From assembly GCA_025355645.1 (NCBI GenBank), contig JANXZG010000076.1, positions 1-64,000 of the forward strand: a DNA stretch of 64,000 bases. The letters are read 5' to 3'. How positions within the stretch are numbered: the first letter of the stretch is position 1; each line of letters starts with the position of its first letter. A model generated the notes under the pieces. The model saw only the letters and a program-made list of their open reading frames with translations, was not told where the DNA came from and made no database searches. The translations under genes were made by a program, and so were the position numbers. This DNA is from Gammaproteobacteria bacterium (GTDB taxonomy: Bacteria > Pseudomonadota > Gammaproteobacteria > Steroidobacterales > Steroidobacteraceae). Shown in pieces: positions 7,734 through 17,604 of this stretch.

Positions 7734-9596
7734 CTAGCCGGTAATTTGCCGCACAGCCCGATGCGCAGAATCGATCGCATAGTGAGCGTAAGCCATCCAA
7801 GCCGCATCCGACCCCGCAAAATGAATATGCCCCAGAGGTGCGGAACTCGCGGTCTTCTCACGCTCTGCCTGCGCCATGTCATCGTAGAGCGGGCTGGCGT
7901 CATAGGCGTAGCCGTGACCCCAGCGGTTGACCGTGATCGCGGCAATGTCCCGGTCAGCGTCGAAACCCCCTGGGCCCAGTATGCGTGTCAGCTCGTCGCG
8001 TGCGTGTGATTCAAAGTCCGCGAACGGTTGTGCATAGAGTATTGCGCGGGCGGCACGCAGGTTGGCGCGCAGATCCTTGACCGGTCCATCGATCCAGGGC
8101 ACGTGATTCATGTGCACGATGATCGGCTCGTCAGGGCGAGTAGGGCATTGGTAATCACGCAGGCTGACGGGATAGTCGAGTTTCATGTTCGAGTAGAACC
8201 CGGCCGGATTGTTCACGCTGTGTATGCCTTGCCTGACCCATGCACGCCAGTTGCGCAGCGCGACGTTGACGTACACGAGCGGCGCCTTGACCTGATCGGA
8301 AACCGCCTTGCGTTGCGCGGCGCCCAACTCCGGGCAGATATAGGGCAGCATCGCCGAGTAGCCCGCATAGACCGCATGGTTTGCGGATACGCGCGTGAGC
8401 TTCTCGCCCTGGGCGTACAGCACGTCGACCCCCGTAGCATTATTCGCAATCGCAACCGCGGTTGAGGCGAGCCGCAGGCGCACATCGTTACCTGGCACGT
8501 CGAGCTTACCGTAATCAAAGCGAGCGCTGGCTATGTCCTCCATGCCATGTCCGGGAGCGACGCCCGGAATCAGTTCGCGCACGAACAGGCGCGCCAGTGA
8601 GGCGTTGCCGTCCGGAAAGTGGTGGATATACGGATCGCCCTCATAGGAGCCCTCCGTTGGCAACTTGAGGCCGAGCCCCTGGAAGCCGGGGTACTCGCAT
8701 GTCCAGGCGTATAGCGCCGGAACGGACCCGGACTTGTATGCGAATAGATCAAGTGTGCGTCCGTCGAACATAGCCATCGAGCGCTCGTCGAGCGCGAAGT
8801 AGCGCCTGACATAGTCGTGGTAGGAGGTCATCTCGAGCAGCCGCATCTTCTGCCCGGCGCTCTTTCCCGCCAGTACATCGCGGTCATCGGTAAATAGCGC
8901 GAGCAATCGCGCTTTCTGCGACTCATCGACGGGCCAGTCGGCGATGAAGGCTGCGATCGGCCGGCCGTTGTGCAACTTGGCGGGCACGTCGCTTGGCAGA
9001 GAGCGCATAGGATCGCCCGAGACCAGTTTGTCAGCACCAAACATTTCGCGAGGGAAAAAGAGGCCCGATGACAGCCCGAGGCTTGGATACAGATTTACGT
9101 TGAAGGCTGTCTCGAACCGATCGAAGTTCACGCCCAAACTCTCGAGGCACGCGCGTGCGCCTTTGGACCAGCGCGTATTGGGCCCTTCCATCGACTCGCT
9201 GCCGCCGTAACCGAGCAAGAAACGGCCGTCGACGTTGAATTCGTTACGCCGCGCATGACCCCCAAAGTCATCGTGGTTATCTATGATCAGGACGCGTGTC
9301 TTTGGGCGCGCCTTGCGCGCATAGTGAGCTGCAGCGAGGCCGCCGATGCCGGCGCCGATCACAACAAGATCAAAATGTTCTGCGACGGGCTCTTTGCCAA
9401 GCTCATAGCGACGGCCATCACGCACGCCGTGCGCGACCTTGAAATCCGCAGCCTGGCTGCCGCCAAAGCCCGTGCGGGACGGAGGATACTCAGCGTCCGC
9501 AGCATGGCCGCGCCCGGGCACGGACAGCGCGCCGCCGATGACGATTGCGCAAGCGATGCCGTCGATGAATTCGCGCCGCGTCACGCCATCAGTCAT
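7734..9596 (-). CDS. Tat-exported FAD amine oxidase, spermidine dehydrogenase-like
   Basis: A 620-residue flavoprotein. It begins with a twin-arginine signal (VTRREFIDG, then a hydrophobic stretch to GHAADA), so it is exported folded. The FAD dinucleotide fold VVIGAGIGGLAAAHYARK occurs near residue 79, followed by DNHDDFGGHARRNEF, the second FAD contact common in amine oxidases. The C-terminal FAD-binding part contains GHIHFAGSDAAWMAYAHYAIDSAHRAV. Overall length, the FGGHARRNEF box and the Tat signal match periplasmic spermidine-dehydrogenase-like proteins, but the polyamine substrate is inference. It is convergent with the glycosyltransferase (12-base gap) and divergent from the old yellow enzyme (58-base gap). 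Confidence 0.82.
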   Translation of the reverse strand: MTDGVTRREFIDGIACAIVIGGALSVPGRGHAADAEYPPSRTGFGGSQAADFKVAHGVRDGRRYELGKEPVAEHFDLVVIGAGIGGLAAAHYARKARPKTRVLIIDNHDDFGGHARRNEFNVDGRFLLGYGGSESMEGPNTRWSKGARACLESLGVNFDRFETAFNVNLYPSLGLSSGLFFPREMFGADKLVSGDPMRSLPSDVPAKLHNGRPIAAFIADWPVDESQKARLLALFTDDRDVLAGKSAGQKMRLLEMTSYHDYVRRYFALDERSMAMFDGRTLDLFAYKSGSVPALYAWTCEYPGFQGLGLKLPTEGSYEGDPYIHHFPDGNASLARLFVRELIPGVAPGHGMEDIASARFDYGKLDVPGNDVRLRLASTAVAIANNATGVDVLYAQGEKLTRVSANHAVYAGYSAMLPYICPELGAAQRKAVSDQVKAPLVYVNVALRNWRAWVRQGIHSVNNPAGFYSNMKLDYPVSLRDYQCPTRPDEPIIVHMNHVPWIDGPVKDLRANLRAARAILYAQPFADFESHARDELTRILGPGGFDADRDIAAITVNRWGHGYAYDASPLYDDMAQAEREKTASSAPLGHIHFAGSDAAWMAYAHYAIDSAHRAVRQITG

Positions 9597-9654
9597 GATA
9601 TTTCCGGATTGTTGTTATGAGTATCTGAGCGAATATTACTATAAAGTGAACCGT

Positions 9655-10752
9655 ATGAATGCCCCGCTGTTCACGCCGCTGCACATCGGCGATCTGCAGT
9701 TGCCGAACCGCATCGTGATCGCTCCGATGTGCCAGTATTCGGCCGCGGACGGCTCGGCGAGCGACTGGCACATGATGCATTTGGGAAATCTCGCCCTATC
9801 CGGGGCCGGCTTGCTGATCGTGGAGGCCACCGCCGTATCCGCGCAAGCCCGTATTTCGCCGCAGGACCTGGGGCTCTACAACGATGCCAACCAGGCCGCA
9901 CTCGGGCGCGTGCTTGCTGCTATCCGGCGCTATTCACCCATTCATATGGCGATACAGCTCGCGCACGCGGGACGCAAGGCATCGATGCGGGTTCCCTGGG
10001 AAGGCGGTGCGCAGCTTGCCCCGGATGCACAGGATGGATGGCAGAGTGTTGCGCCATCGGGGGTGCCGCATGCGCCCGGCCAGAATCCGCCGGTCTCGCT
10101 CGATCGGGCGGGCCTTATGCGAGTGCGGGAAGAGTTCGTGGCGGCGGCGCGCCGGGCCGTGGATCTGAAGTTCGAAGGCATCGAACTGCATGGCGCGCAT
10201 GGCTACCTGCTGCATGAATTTCTTTCGCCGTTAGCGAATCGGCGCAGTGACGAGTACGGCGGCTCCCTGGAAAATCGCATGCGATTTCCGCTGGAGGTAT
10301 TCGATTCGGTGCGAGCGGCGACACCTGCGAACATGCCGGTATGGATGCGCATTTCGGCGACCGATTGGATGCCCGCTAGCTGGGACATTGCGGAGGCAGT
10401 GCAGTTCGCCCGGGCCCTTGAGCTTCATGGCTGCGCGGCCGTGCATGTGTCGAGTGGCGGGATCTCGCCACAGCAGGCGCTGATAGCGAAGCCGAGTTAT
10501 CAGGTTCCGTTTGCGCAACGGATAAAGGCTAATGTGCGGATTCCCGTCATCGCCGTGGGCCTGATCACGGAGCCCGCGCAGGCACAGGCCATCATTGCCA
10601 ACGGGCAGGCGGATGCGATCGCGCTCGCGCGTGCCATGCTCTACGATCCGCGATGGCCATGGCATGCAGCGGCAACGCTCGGTGCCAAGGCCTGGGCGCC
10701 GAATCAATATCTTCGCTGTCAGCCGAGTAACCTCAAACACCTGTTCGATTAG
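9655..10752 (+). CDS. Old yellow enzyme family NAD(P)H:flavin oxidoreductase (YqjM/XenA-like)
   Basis: FMN-dependent ene-reductase that reduces activated C=C bonds. The start used is the ATG at 9655 (MNAPLFTPLHIGDLQLPNR), because the longer ORF upstream overlaps the divergent gene and its spacer. Family motifs in order: IVIAPMCQYSA, HLGNLALSGAGLLIVEATAV, the substrate-site HAGRKAS, IELHGAHGYLLHEFLSP with NRRSDEYGGSLENRMRF, and the C-terminal FMN-binding IPVIAVGLI and ADAIALARAML. The catalytic-site CQYSA cysteine and the 365-residue length point to the YqjM/xenobiotic reductase A class. The M13 peptidase gene follows 11 bases later. Confidence 0.93.
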   Translation: MNAPLFTPLHIGDLQLPNRIVIAPMCQYSAADGSASDWHMMHLGNLALSGAGLLIVEATAVSAQARISPQDLGLYNDANQAALGRVLAAIRRYSPIHMAIQLAHAGRKASMRVPWEGGAQLAPDAQDGWQSVAPSGVPHAPGQNPPVSLDRAGLMRVREEFVAAARRAVDLKFEGIELHGAHGYLLHEFLSPLANRRSDEYGGSLENRMRFPLEVFDSVRAATPANMPVWMRISATDWMPASWDIAEAVQFARALELHGCAAVHVSSGGISPQQALIAKPSYQVPFAQRIKANVRIPVIAVGLITEPAQAQAIIANGQADAIALARAMLYDPRWPWHAAATLGAKAWAPNQYLRCQPSNLKHLFD

Positions 10753-10763
10753 GAGAGCACCGC

Positions 10764-12803
10764 ATGATGAACGCAAGTGTCCCATGGCTCGCCCTGGGAG
10801 CGGTACTCGCGCTATGCGCGTTCGCAGCTGCGGGACTCGACACCGCCGCCATGGACCGCTCAATCATCCCAGGGAACGATTTCTATGCGTACGCGAACGG
10901 CGCGTGGGTTGCGGTCACGGACATTCCGCCCGATCGCGGCGGTATTGGAAATGACGATATCATCCGCGACCGCACCGAGATCCAGATAGCCGCGATCGTG
11001 CAAAAGGCCGCAAAATCGACGGCCCCTGAGGGCACTGACCTGCGCTTGGTGGGCGATTACTATGCGGCATTCATGGATCAGGACGGGATTGAGGCGCGTG
11101 GCCTCGCGCCGCTCTATATCTTGCGCACGGAAATCCAAGCCATCAGTGACCGGCATGAGCTCGCGCGCTATTTGGGAGAAACTCTGCGGGCCGACGTGGA
11201 TGTGCTGAATGCGACCAGCGTGGTCACCGATAACTTGTTTGGCCTGTGGATTGCCCAAGACTTCGATCAACCCGGGCGGTATGTGCCATTTCTCTTGCAG
11301 GGCGGCCTCGGCATGCCCGATCGCAGTTATTATTTGGACCCTGCTCCAGCGCTGGCCGAGGTTCGCGGGAAGTATGCGACCCATGTCGCCGCAATGCTCT
11401 CACTGGCCGGTATTGTCAAACCCGTCGCCCGGGCGCAGCGAGTTGTCGAACTCGAGCGACGCATTGCCGCTGTGCACGCAAGCCGCGCAACCACCGAGGA
11501 CCTGACGAAAGGAAACAACCGCTGGCAGCGCGATGATTTTCACAAGAACGCGCCTGGCCTGGACTGGGAGGTGTTCTTTACCGCAGCGCATTTGCCCTTC
11601 AGCCAGCGCGACTTTATCGTCTGGCAACCCGCCGCCGTTGCAGGTATTTCTGCGCTGGTGGCCAGCGAACCGCTGTCGACCTGGAAGGACTACTTGTATC
11701 TGCATGCGATCGAGCGCCGCGCCGCTTATTTGCCGAAAGCATTTGTGGATCAGAACTTTACATTCTACCGGCAGACGCTCCTGGGCGAGCAGGAACAGCG
11801 GGCGCGCTGGAAGCGAGCTATTGCGGCGACCGATAACGCGCTTGGCGATGCGGTCGGTCGGCTATACGTGACGGTTTATTTTCCGTCCGCCGCTAAGGCG
11901 CGCATTGAAGCGATGGTCGAGCAGTTGCGCGGCGCCTTCAGTCGGCGAATCGAGCAGCTCGACTGGATGGCGCCGGCGACCAAGGCGAGCGCCCAGGCCC
12001 GGCTAGCGCAACTTAAAATAGGCGTTGGCTACCCTGATCAATGGCGGGACTACGCCGGCCTCAGGATCCTGCGCGACGACGCCTATGGGAACGCTGAACG
12101 CGCCGGATTGTTTGAGTATGGCCATCAGCTGGCGAAACTCGGTCACCCGGTCGATCGTTCCGAATGGGTCATACCGCCGCAGAAAGTCGATGCGGTGAAC
12201 CTGCCGGCCATGAATGCGATCAATCTGGCGGCGGCAGAGCTGCAGCCGCCAAATTTCGATCCCAATGGCGACTCCGCGCAGAACTACGGAGCGCTGGGAG
12301 CGACGATCGGCCACGAAATCTCGCATAGTTTCGATGATGAAGGGGCGATGTTCGATGCGGGCGACCGCCTGCATAGCTGGTGGAGCGAGGCGGACCTGGC
12401 ACATTTCAGGGCTGCCGGCGAGCGCCTGGTTGCGCAGTACGACCGGTACCAGGCCCTGCCTGATCTTGCCGTCAATGGCCGCCTGACAATCAGCGAGAAC
12501 ATTGCAGATCTGGTGGGCTTGCTGCTTGCGTTCGATGCCTATCACCACGATGTGCAGGGGCACAGCGCGGATCTGATCGACGGGTTTACAGGCGACCAGC
12601 GTTTTTTTATTGCCTACGCTCAGTCATGGCAGTTGAAGCAACGCGAGCCGGCGCTTCGCGAGCAGCTACTCGGCGATGGCCACGCGCCGGATCAGTTTCG
12701 CGCGCTAACAGTGCGCAACGTGGACGCCTGGTACGAGGCTTTCCAGGTGAAGGCCGGGCAGGCGCAGTATCTTGCGCCCGCGGAACGCGTGCGGATCTGG
12801 TGA
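10764..12803 (+). CDS. M13 family zinc metallopeptidase (neprilysin-like), secreted
   Basis: A 679-residue endopeptidase with an N-terminal signal sequence (MMNASVPWLALGAVLALCAFAAAG). The zinc site is complete: HEISH near residue 517 within IGHEISHSFDDEGAMF, and the third ligand in LTISENIADLVGL near residue 577. The long N-terminal helical cap typical of M13 is present (GNDFYAYANGAWV near the start). The C-terminus ends in APAERVRIW, the conserved tryptophan tail of the family. It likely degrades peptides in the periplasm or outside the cell. AGGAG precedes the ATG. It is separated from yfcF, on the other strand, by four bases. Confidence 0.95.
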   Translation: MMNASVPWLALGAVLALCAFAAAGLDTAAMDRSIIPGNDFYAYANGAWVAVTDIPPDRGGIGNDDIIRDRTEIQIAAIVQKAAKSTAPEGTDLRLVGDYYAAFMDQDGIEARGLAPLYILRTEIQAISDRHELARYLGETLRADVDVLNATSVVTDNLFGLWIAQDFDQPGRYVPFLLQGGLGMPDRSYYLDPAPALAEVRGKYATHVAAMLSLAGIVKPVARAQRVVELERRIAAVHASRATTEDLTKGNNRWQRDDFHKNAPGLDWEVFFTAAHLPFSQRDFIVWQPAAVAGISALVASEPLSTWKDYLYLHAIERRAAYLPKAFVDQNFTFYRQTLLGEQEQRARWKRAIAATDNALGDAVGRLYVTVYFPSAAKARIEAMVEQLRGAFSRRIEQLDWMAPATKASAQARLAQLKIGVGYPDQWRDYAGLRILRDDAYGNAERAGLFEYGHQLAKLGHPVDRSEWVIPPQKVDAVNLPAMNAINLAAAELQPPNFDPNGDSAQNYGALGATIGHEISHSFDDEGAMFDAGDRLHSWWSEADLAHFRAAGERLVAQYDRYQALPDLAVNGRLTISENIADLVGLLLAFDAYHHDVQGHSADLIDGFTGDQRFFIAYAQSWQLKQREPALREQLLGDGHAPDQFRALTVRNVDAWYEAFQVKAGQAQYLAPAERVRIW

Positions 12804-12807
12804 CGCC

Positions 12808-13425
12808 TTAAGGATCGGGGCGCTGCAGCTGCGCCCATTGCTGCACTGACGGGCGCGCCCACTGCGAGCGGGCGTACTGCTCCATGCGGGCAGGCACGGC
12901 ATCGCCATTCGCGATGAGCCGATACAGCATCAGCGCAAGGTCCGTATCGGCAATCGACCAGTTACCGAACAGGTGCTCACTCCCTCGCGGGAGCAGCTCG
13001 TCCGCAGCCTCAACCAGCAATCGCGTCGCGGCGCGTGCGCCATCCGACAGGGCCTTGGCGCTGGGCCGGAAGAAAATAACATGGGTCGGGCGTTCGTCGC
13101 GAATCGGCATCAGGTCGCTGCGCAGCCAGGCCTGGATCTGGCGCGCGCGGGAACGCGCCTTGAGCTCTGCCGGATAGATCCGTATCTGTGGATAGGCCTC
13201 ATCCAGATATTCGTCAATCGCGGATGACTCCGACAGCGCGAACTGGCCGTCGACTAAGGTGGGGACCCGATGCGTGAGCGAGGTTTTGGCGAAGCCAGTT
13301 TCATGATTGCGGCCGGCCTCTAAATCGACTGTCAGCATTTCGAAGGCCAGGGACTTCTCGCGCAGCGCCACGAACACCGACATGGCGTACGGCGAGGCGT
13401 ACAGGGAATCAACATATAGTTTCAT
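12808..13425 (-). CDS. yfcF: Glutathione transferase YfcF-like
   Basis: A 205-residue GST resembling E. coli YfcF through most of its length: the opening YVDSLYASPYAMSVFVALREK, the cis-proline RVPTLVD, FALSESSAIDEYLDE, and especially RARQIQAWLRSDLMPIRDER with the later LFGNWSIADTDLALMLYRL. YfcF acts on glutathione and peroxide substrates and contributes to oxidative-stress tolerance in E. coli. Its ATG overlaps the stop of the upstream GH5-like gene (ATGA), so the two are translationally coupled despite unrelated functions. Confidence 0.92.
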   Translation of the reverse strand: MKLYVDSLYASPYAMSVFVALREKSLAFEMLTVDLEAGRNHETGFAKTSLTHRVPTLVDGQFALSESSAIDEYLDEAYPQIRIYPAELKARSRARQIQAWLRSDLMPIRDERPTHVIFFRPSAKALSDGARAATRLLVEAADELLPRGSEHLFGNWSIADTDLALMLYRLIANGDAVPARMEQYARSQWARPSVQQWAQLQRPDP

Positions 13426-14555
13426 GGCACGACTCCGCGCGGCGCCCGCGAGAGGCGCAGAATCAGGTCCGTTTCGGCCTGGCGGTACGGCGTGCCGTCG
13501 GTGTGCAGCACCTCATGGAACCACAGCGCCGGTTGCTCGCGTGTGTAGGGCCTGCGCCAGGAATCCCAAGGCAGGCGTGTCTGCGTCTTGCCGTCGACAA
13601 ATCCCCAGTTGATCATCGCGACGTTATAACGCTTGCCGATCGGCAGCGATAGGTCAAAAGTCGAGCCATTGCCACGCGCCATAAATTCGGTGCAGAAAAT
13701 AGGACGGCCATATTTGCGCAGCTGCAGAATACGTCGCTCGAAGACTTCGGGCCAGTTGTAATCGTGAAACGAAGTCACGTCCGATTGCTCAATCTGGATC
13801 CTCTCGATTGGCGCCAGCTTGTCGATGGACCAGTCGTCGTGGTCGTGAACGCCACTGGTGAGAGGCTGGATGGGGCTTTCCGCGCGTGCCCATTCGAAAA
13901 CCTGCGGAAGCAGGCGCTCCACGTACTGATCCTTGTTCGGTTCAGCCGGGTAAGTCCCCATCGCATCGTTGTCGGGCTCGTTCCAGACGTCCCACCCCAG
14001 CACCCGCTCGTCCTTTGCGAACGCGCCTACCACCGCTTCGACATAGGCTCGAAGTTTCGGATAACTGGACTCATCTTCAAGGCTCTCGCGTCCCGGTGCC
14101 TGGACCCATCCGGAATTGTGCACGCCGGGTATAGGCGGGTGTTGCGGCCCGAGCCGGGGCTCCGGGTCCCAGCAGCTGTCGAAGAGAACGAAAAGCGGCT
14201 TGATGTTGTGCTTCGCCGCGATCCCCAGGAACGTGTCCATGCGCTTGACGAATCCAGCCGGATCCTGATCGAACAGAAGATTGTGAAGGAACACACGCAT
14301 CGTATTCATGCCAATCGCCTGCGCCCAGCCGAGTTCCCGATCGATCGTCGCAGGCTCGAATGTTTCGGCCTGCCACATCTGCAGCTCATTGATCGCGGTA
14401 GCGGGGACGTAGTTGCTGCCCACGCGCCAAGGCTGCGTTTCATACCACGCATTTGCCTGGGCGACCGTCCAGCGCTCGCGTGCTCCGGCAGTCCCCTGTA
14501 GCAGCAGTACGAGGAGCGCCGCCGCCGCAACCTGAACCGATGACCGCTTCGACAT
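13422..14555 (-). CDS. Secreted GH5-like (clan GH-A) glycoside hydrolase
   Basis: A TIM-barrel glycosidase of 377 residues with a signal peptide (MSKRSSVQVAAAALLVLLLQGTAGA). The ORF track begins at 14618, but AAGGAG lies just before the ATG at 14555 and that start gives the clean signal peptide. The clan GH-A acid/base glutamate is visible in GWDVWNEPDND and the nucleophile in GRPIFCTEFMARG; NTMRVFLHNLLFDQD and INWGFVDGKTQTRLPW are further family landmarks. It resembles GH5 proteins annotated as cellulase or 1,4-beta-xylanase, but the substrate is not proven. Its stop overlaps the yfcF start. Confidence 0.85.
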   Translation of the reverse strand: MSKRSSVQVAAAALLVLLLQGTAGARERWTVAQANAWYETQPWRVGSNYVPATAINELQMWQAETFEPATIDRELGWAQAIGMNTMRVFLHNLLFDQDPAGFVKRMDTFLGIAAKHNIKPLFVLFDSCWDPEPRLGPQHPPIPGVHNSGWVQAPGRESLEDESSYPKLRAYVEAVVGAFAKDERVLGWDVWNEPDNDAMGTYPAEPNKDQYVERLLPQVFEWARAESPIQPLTSGVHDHDDWSIDKLAPIERIQIEQSDVTSFHDYNWPEVFERRILQLRKYGRPIFCTEFMARGNGSTFDLSLPIGKRYNVAMINWGFVDGKTQTRLPWDSWRRPYTREQPALWFHEVLHTDGTPYRQAETDLILRLSRAPRGVVP

Positions 14556-14616
14556 AGCGCTCTCCTTTATGGGAATTATAGCTGGTATTCTTTGTTGCGC
14601 CGCCCCGGGAATGCAC

Positions 14617-15837
14617 ATGAGCCATCCATATCTTACCGAACTTATCGCTCGCCATACGCCGGGCCACGCGCTGCCACGAGAGTTCTACACGGACCCGCGC
14701 ATTTTCGACGCCGACATGGAGCGAATACTGCTGAGGCATTGGTTCTGCGTAGCCCACATGAGCGATCTGCCGCATGCCGGGGATTTCCTGGTGGTCGAAC
14801 TCGGAGCCGAATCGGTGATCATCGTGCGCAACCGCAACGATGAGATTCGCTCGCTCGTGAATGTATGTCGGCACCGCGGGTCGCGGATATGCGCAGCAAA
14901 GGCCGGCAAGGCCGCGGCTGGCCGGTTCACCTGTCCCTATCACGCCTGGACCTATGATCTGAACGGACGCCTGATTGCGGCCCAGCAGATGGGTGAACCA
15001 TTCGATCGGGCGCAGCATGGACTAAAAGCGTTACAGGTCCGTGTCGTTGCGGGTCTGATATTTACGACATTTGCCGCGACGCCGCTGGATTTTACGGGCG
15101 CCGAGCGGGCGCTAGCGCAGAGTGCGCGCGTTCACGGCTGGGCGCAGGCGAAGGTGGCGCACCGGCGCACGTACAGCATACAGGCGAACTGGAAGCTGGC
15201 CGTCGAGAACTACATGGAGTGTTATCACTGCCAGCCAGCCCATGCTGAATTTTCCCGGCGCCATGTCTATGCGCGGCCCGCGCGCCAGGGCGAGTCCCTT
15301 GAGCGGGAAGGGCGCCGGCGCGCCGAGGCGCTCGGCATCTTCATACCGGATATTGACCAGTACGCCGGCGCTGCGCCCAAGGGCAGCGAACTGGTGTCGC
15401 TGTTTCGCAGTGCCCTTGAGGAAGGTGTCGAGAGTGGAACGCCTGACAGCCGACCTATTGGCCGCCTGATGGGGCAATTCTCGCGGCACGATGGCAACTC
15501 AACCTACATAGATATAGGGCCTGTCAGTGATTTTCTGGCCTATGCCGATCACGGGGTCATTTATCGGTTCATTCCGCGCTCGGTGCTGCAGACCGACATG
15601 GAAGTCATCTGGCTTGTGCACGAAGAGGCCATCGAGGGCGCGGATTATGATGTGGAGCGGCTCACCTGGCTCTGGCACCTGACGAGCCTCGAAGACAAGA
15701 AAATCGTTGAGCAGAATCAGGCGGGCGTGAATTCGCAATTTTTTACGCCCGGACCCTATTCGATGCGGGAACCGCATCCGAAGCGTTTCGTCGAGTGGTA
15801 CCTGCGCGAACTTCTGGAAGGGCCCGATGGCGCTTGA
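14617..15837 (+). CDS. Rieske non-heme iron oxygenase, alpha subunit (GbcA/CntA-like)
   Basis: The terminal oxygenase of a two-component Rieske monooxygenase, about 406 residues. The [2Fe-2S] ligands are C84-x-H86 in VCRHRGSR and C106-x2-H109 in CPYHAWTYDLNG. The mononuclear iron histidines are H204 and H209 in ENYMECYHCQPAH, with an aspartate in SLEDKKIVEQNQAGV. The overall pattern is closest to the quaternary-amine group (glycine betaine or carnitine oxygenases), so an N-dealkylating or amine-oxidising role is plausible. ATGs at 14611 and 14617 both fit; 14617 has better spacing from GGGA. It is the first gene of an operon, overlapping the next by 11 bases. No matching reductase is in the window. 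Confidence 0.88.
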   Translation: MSHPYLTELIARHTPGHALPREFYTDPRIFDADMERILLRHWFCVAHMSDLPHAGDFLVVELGAESVIIVRNRNDEIRSLVNVCRHRGSRICAAKAGKAAAGRFTCPYHAWTYDLNGRLIAAQQMGEPFDRAQHGLKALQVRVVAGLIFTTFAATPLDFTGAERALAQSARVHGWAQAKVAHRRTYSIQANWKLAVENYMECYHCQPAHAEFSRRHVYARPARQGESLEREGRRRAEALGIFIPDIDQYAGAAPKGSELVSLFRSALEEGVESGTPDSRPIGRLMGQFSRHDGNSTYIDIGPVSDFLAYADHGVIYRFIPRSVLQTDMEVIWLVHEEAIEGADYDVERLTWLWHLTSLEDKKIVEQNQAGVNSQFFTPGPYSMREPHPKRFVEWYLRELLEGPDGA

Positions 15838-16957
15838 ACGGTTCGACAGCACTGCCCAACTGCTGCGGCACAAGAAGTCCGATTTGCCGGTATTTTGCAT
15901 CTATCCGGAGCGCCTGCGCGAGGCGGCGCGCGACTTCCTTGCCGGATTCCCGGGCGAAGTGCTGTATGCGGTCAAGGCTAATCCGCACCCCCTGGTGCTC
16001 AAGAGCCTGGTCGAGGGCGGCATCCGCGCTTTCGACACCGCCTCGATCGCCGAGATGCAGCTCGCCAGGCAGGCACTGCGAGGGGCGCATTGTTCGTACA
16101 ACCACCCGGTCAAGCCGCGGCCTGCGATTCTTGCCGCCTACCGCGATCATGGCGTCCGCGACTTCGTGGTCGACCATCCAGCCGAACTCGAGAAGCTTTT
16201 TGACGTGGTGGGCACCGACATCATCGTGCAGGTCCGCATCGCCGCACCCAATCCACAGGCAACCATCAGCTTCAATTCAAAATTTGGCGCAGACCCTGAC
16301 CTCGCGCTCGCCTTGATGAAATCGGTCAGGGCGCGCGGGGCGACCGCCGCCATGTCGACCCACATCGGCTACCAGACAACGGATCCGCATAGTTTTGCCC
16401 GTGTCTTGCAGCTGATCGCTGCTCTGGTCGGGACCTCAGGTATCAGGCCCGCCTATATCAATATTGGCGGAGGCTTCCCGAGCGTGCTGATGCCAGACGG
16501 GCTAGTGCTCAGCGATTTCTTTAAGGCGATTCGCTTGGCGCATCGCGGTCAAAAGGAAATTGCCGCGGTACCGCTCAAGTGCGAGCCCGGCAGCGCGCTT
16601 GCGCACCCGGGCGCGATCGTGCTTGCGCAGGTCGTGCTGGTCAAGGAGGATGCGGTGTACCTGAACGATGGCATCTACGGCGCGCTGGTTGAATTCATTC
16701 ATTCCAGGATCCAGACCCCCACGCGGGTGCTGACGCCCGCCGGCGTCGCGCGAATCGGCCAACTGCGGCCGTACACGCTGTTTGGCCCGACCTGCGATTC
16801 CTATGACCGGGTTCCGGTAGAATTCTCGCTTCCTGCTTCAATCTGCGAAGGCGACTGGCTGGAAATATCTATGATGGGAGCGTATTCGAACGTGCTGATC
16901 ACGGACTTCAATGGCCTGGGTGAGCATGAATATGCAATCCTTGGCGAGCCCGCGTAG
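15827..16957 (+). CDS. PLP-dependent ornithine/diaminopimelate decarboxylase-fold enzyme
   Basis: A fold-type III PLP enzyme of 376 residues. The PLP lysine is K50 in YAVKANPHP, the strand with [12 protein letters not shown] follows, and the phosphate-binding glycine loop is [10 protein letters not shown]. The C-terminal barrel has [10 protein letters not shown] (cysteine-aspartate active-site pair of ornithine decarboxylases) and MMGAYSNVL. This fits a decarboxylase of a basic amino acid or related compound, giving an amine. Its ATG lies inside the end of the Rieske gene and it is 11 bases before nitrile hydratase alpha. Being trapped between an oxygenase and a nitrile hydratase suggests a dedicated pathway role rather than housekeeping polyamine synthesis. 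Confidence 0.88.
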   Translation: MALERFDSTAQLLRHKKSDLPVFCIYPERLREAARDFLAGFPGEVLYAVKANPHPLVLKSLVEGGIRAFDTASIAEMQLARQALRGAHCSYNHPVKPRPAILAAYRDHGVRDFVVDHPAELEKLFDVVGTDIIVQVRIAAPNPQATISFNSKFGADPDLALALMKSVRARGATAAMSTHIGYQTTDPHSFARVLQLIAALVGTSGIRPAYINIGGGFPSVLMPDGLVLSDFFKAIRLAHRGQKEIAAVPLKCEPGSALAHPGAIVLAQVVLVKEDAVYLNDGIYGALVEFIHSRIQTPTRVLTPAGVARIGQLRPYTLFGPTCDSYDRVPVEFSLPASICEGDWLEISMMGAYSNVLITDFNGLGEHEYAILGEPA

Positions 16958-16968
16958 AGGTTCTCCGC

Positions 16969-17604
16969 ATGTCGCACGATCACCCTCTCGATCACGATCA
17001 CAACCGTAACCACGCGCAGGGCGGACACAGTGAGCTTAGCGCGGTCGAACTGCGAGTGCGCGCGCTCGAGTCCGTGTTGAGCGCGAAGGGCTACGTTGAT
17101 GCGGTGGCACTCGACCTGCTGATCGATACCTACCAGACGAAAATTGGTCCACGCAACGGCGCGCGCGTGATCGCGCGCGCCTGGGTGGACAGCCGCTACC
17201 GCGAACGGTTGCGCCGGGATGCGACAGCCGCAATCGCTGAACTCGGGTATGGGGGACGTCAAGGCGAACATATGATCGCGGTGGAGAACACCCCGCAGCA
17301 ACACAACCTGGTCGTCTGCACGCTATGCAGCTGTTACCCTTGGCCGGTGCTTGGCCTGCCGCCGGTCTGGTACAAGAGCGCCCCTTACCGCTCGCGCGTG
17401 GTGCGCGAGCCGCGCGCGGTGCTGGCGGAGTTCGGCGTTCAGTTGCCGGCTGCCACAGCGATCCGCGTTTGGGATTCCACCGCAGAAGTTCGTTACCTGG
17501 TCATACCGATGCGCCCCGGTGGCACGGATACCCTTGACGAGAGTGAGCTCGCCGCGCTTGTGACGCGTGACTCGATGATAGGCACGGCACTATGTCATAC
17601 GTGA
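16969..17604 (+). CDS. nthA: Nitrile hydratase alpha subunit, cobalt type
   Basis: Catalytic subunit that hydrates nitriles to amides in the cytoplasm. The metal-binding claw is [20 protein letters not shown] (C117, C120, C122). Threonine in the C-T-L-C-S-C motif and the following tyrosine mark the cobalt type rather than the iron type (CSLCSC). The 211-residue length is normal. It opens with a His-rich stretch ([20 protein letters not shown]), longer than usual, which might help bind metal but is not proven to. Overlaps the beta subunit gene by 13 bases. Confidence 0.96.
   Translation: MSHDHPLDHDHNRNHAQGGHSELSAVELRVRALESVLSAKGYVDAVALDLLIDTYQTKIGPRNGARVIARAWVDSRYRERLRRDATAAIAELGYGGRQGEHMIAVENTPQQHNLVVCTLCSCYPWPVLGLPPVWYKSAPYRSRVVREPRAVLAEFGVQLPAATAIRVWDSTAEVRYLVIPMRPGGTDTLDESELAALVTRDSMIGTALCHT

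Noticed and set aside
16969-17604. Iron-type nitrile hydratase
   Set aside because: The metal motif is CTLCSC followed by Tyr, the cobalt pattern, not CSLCSC.
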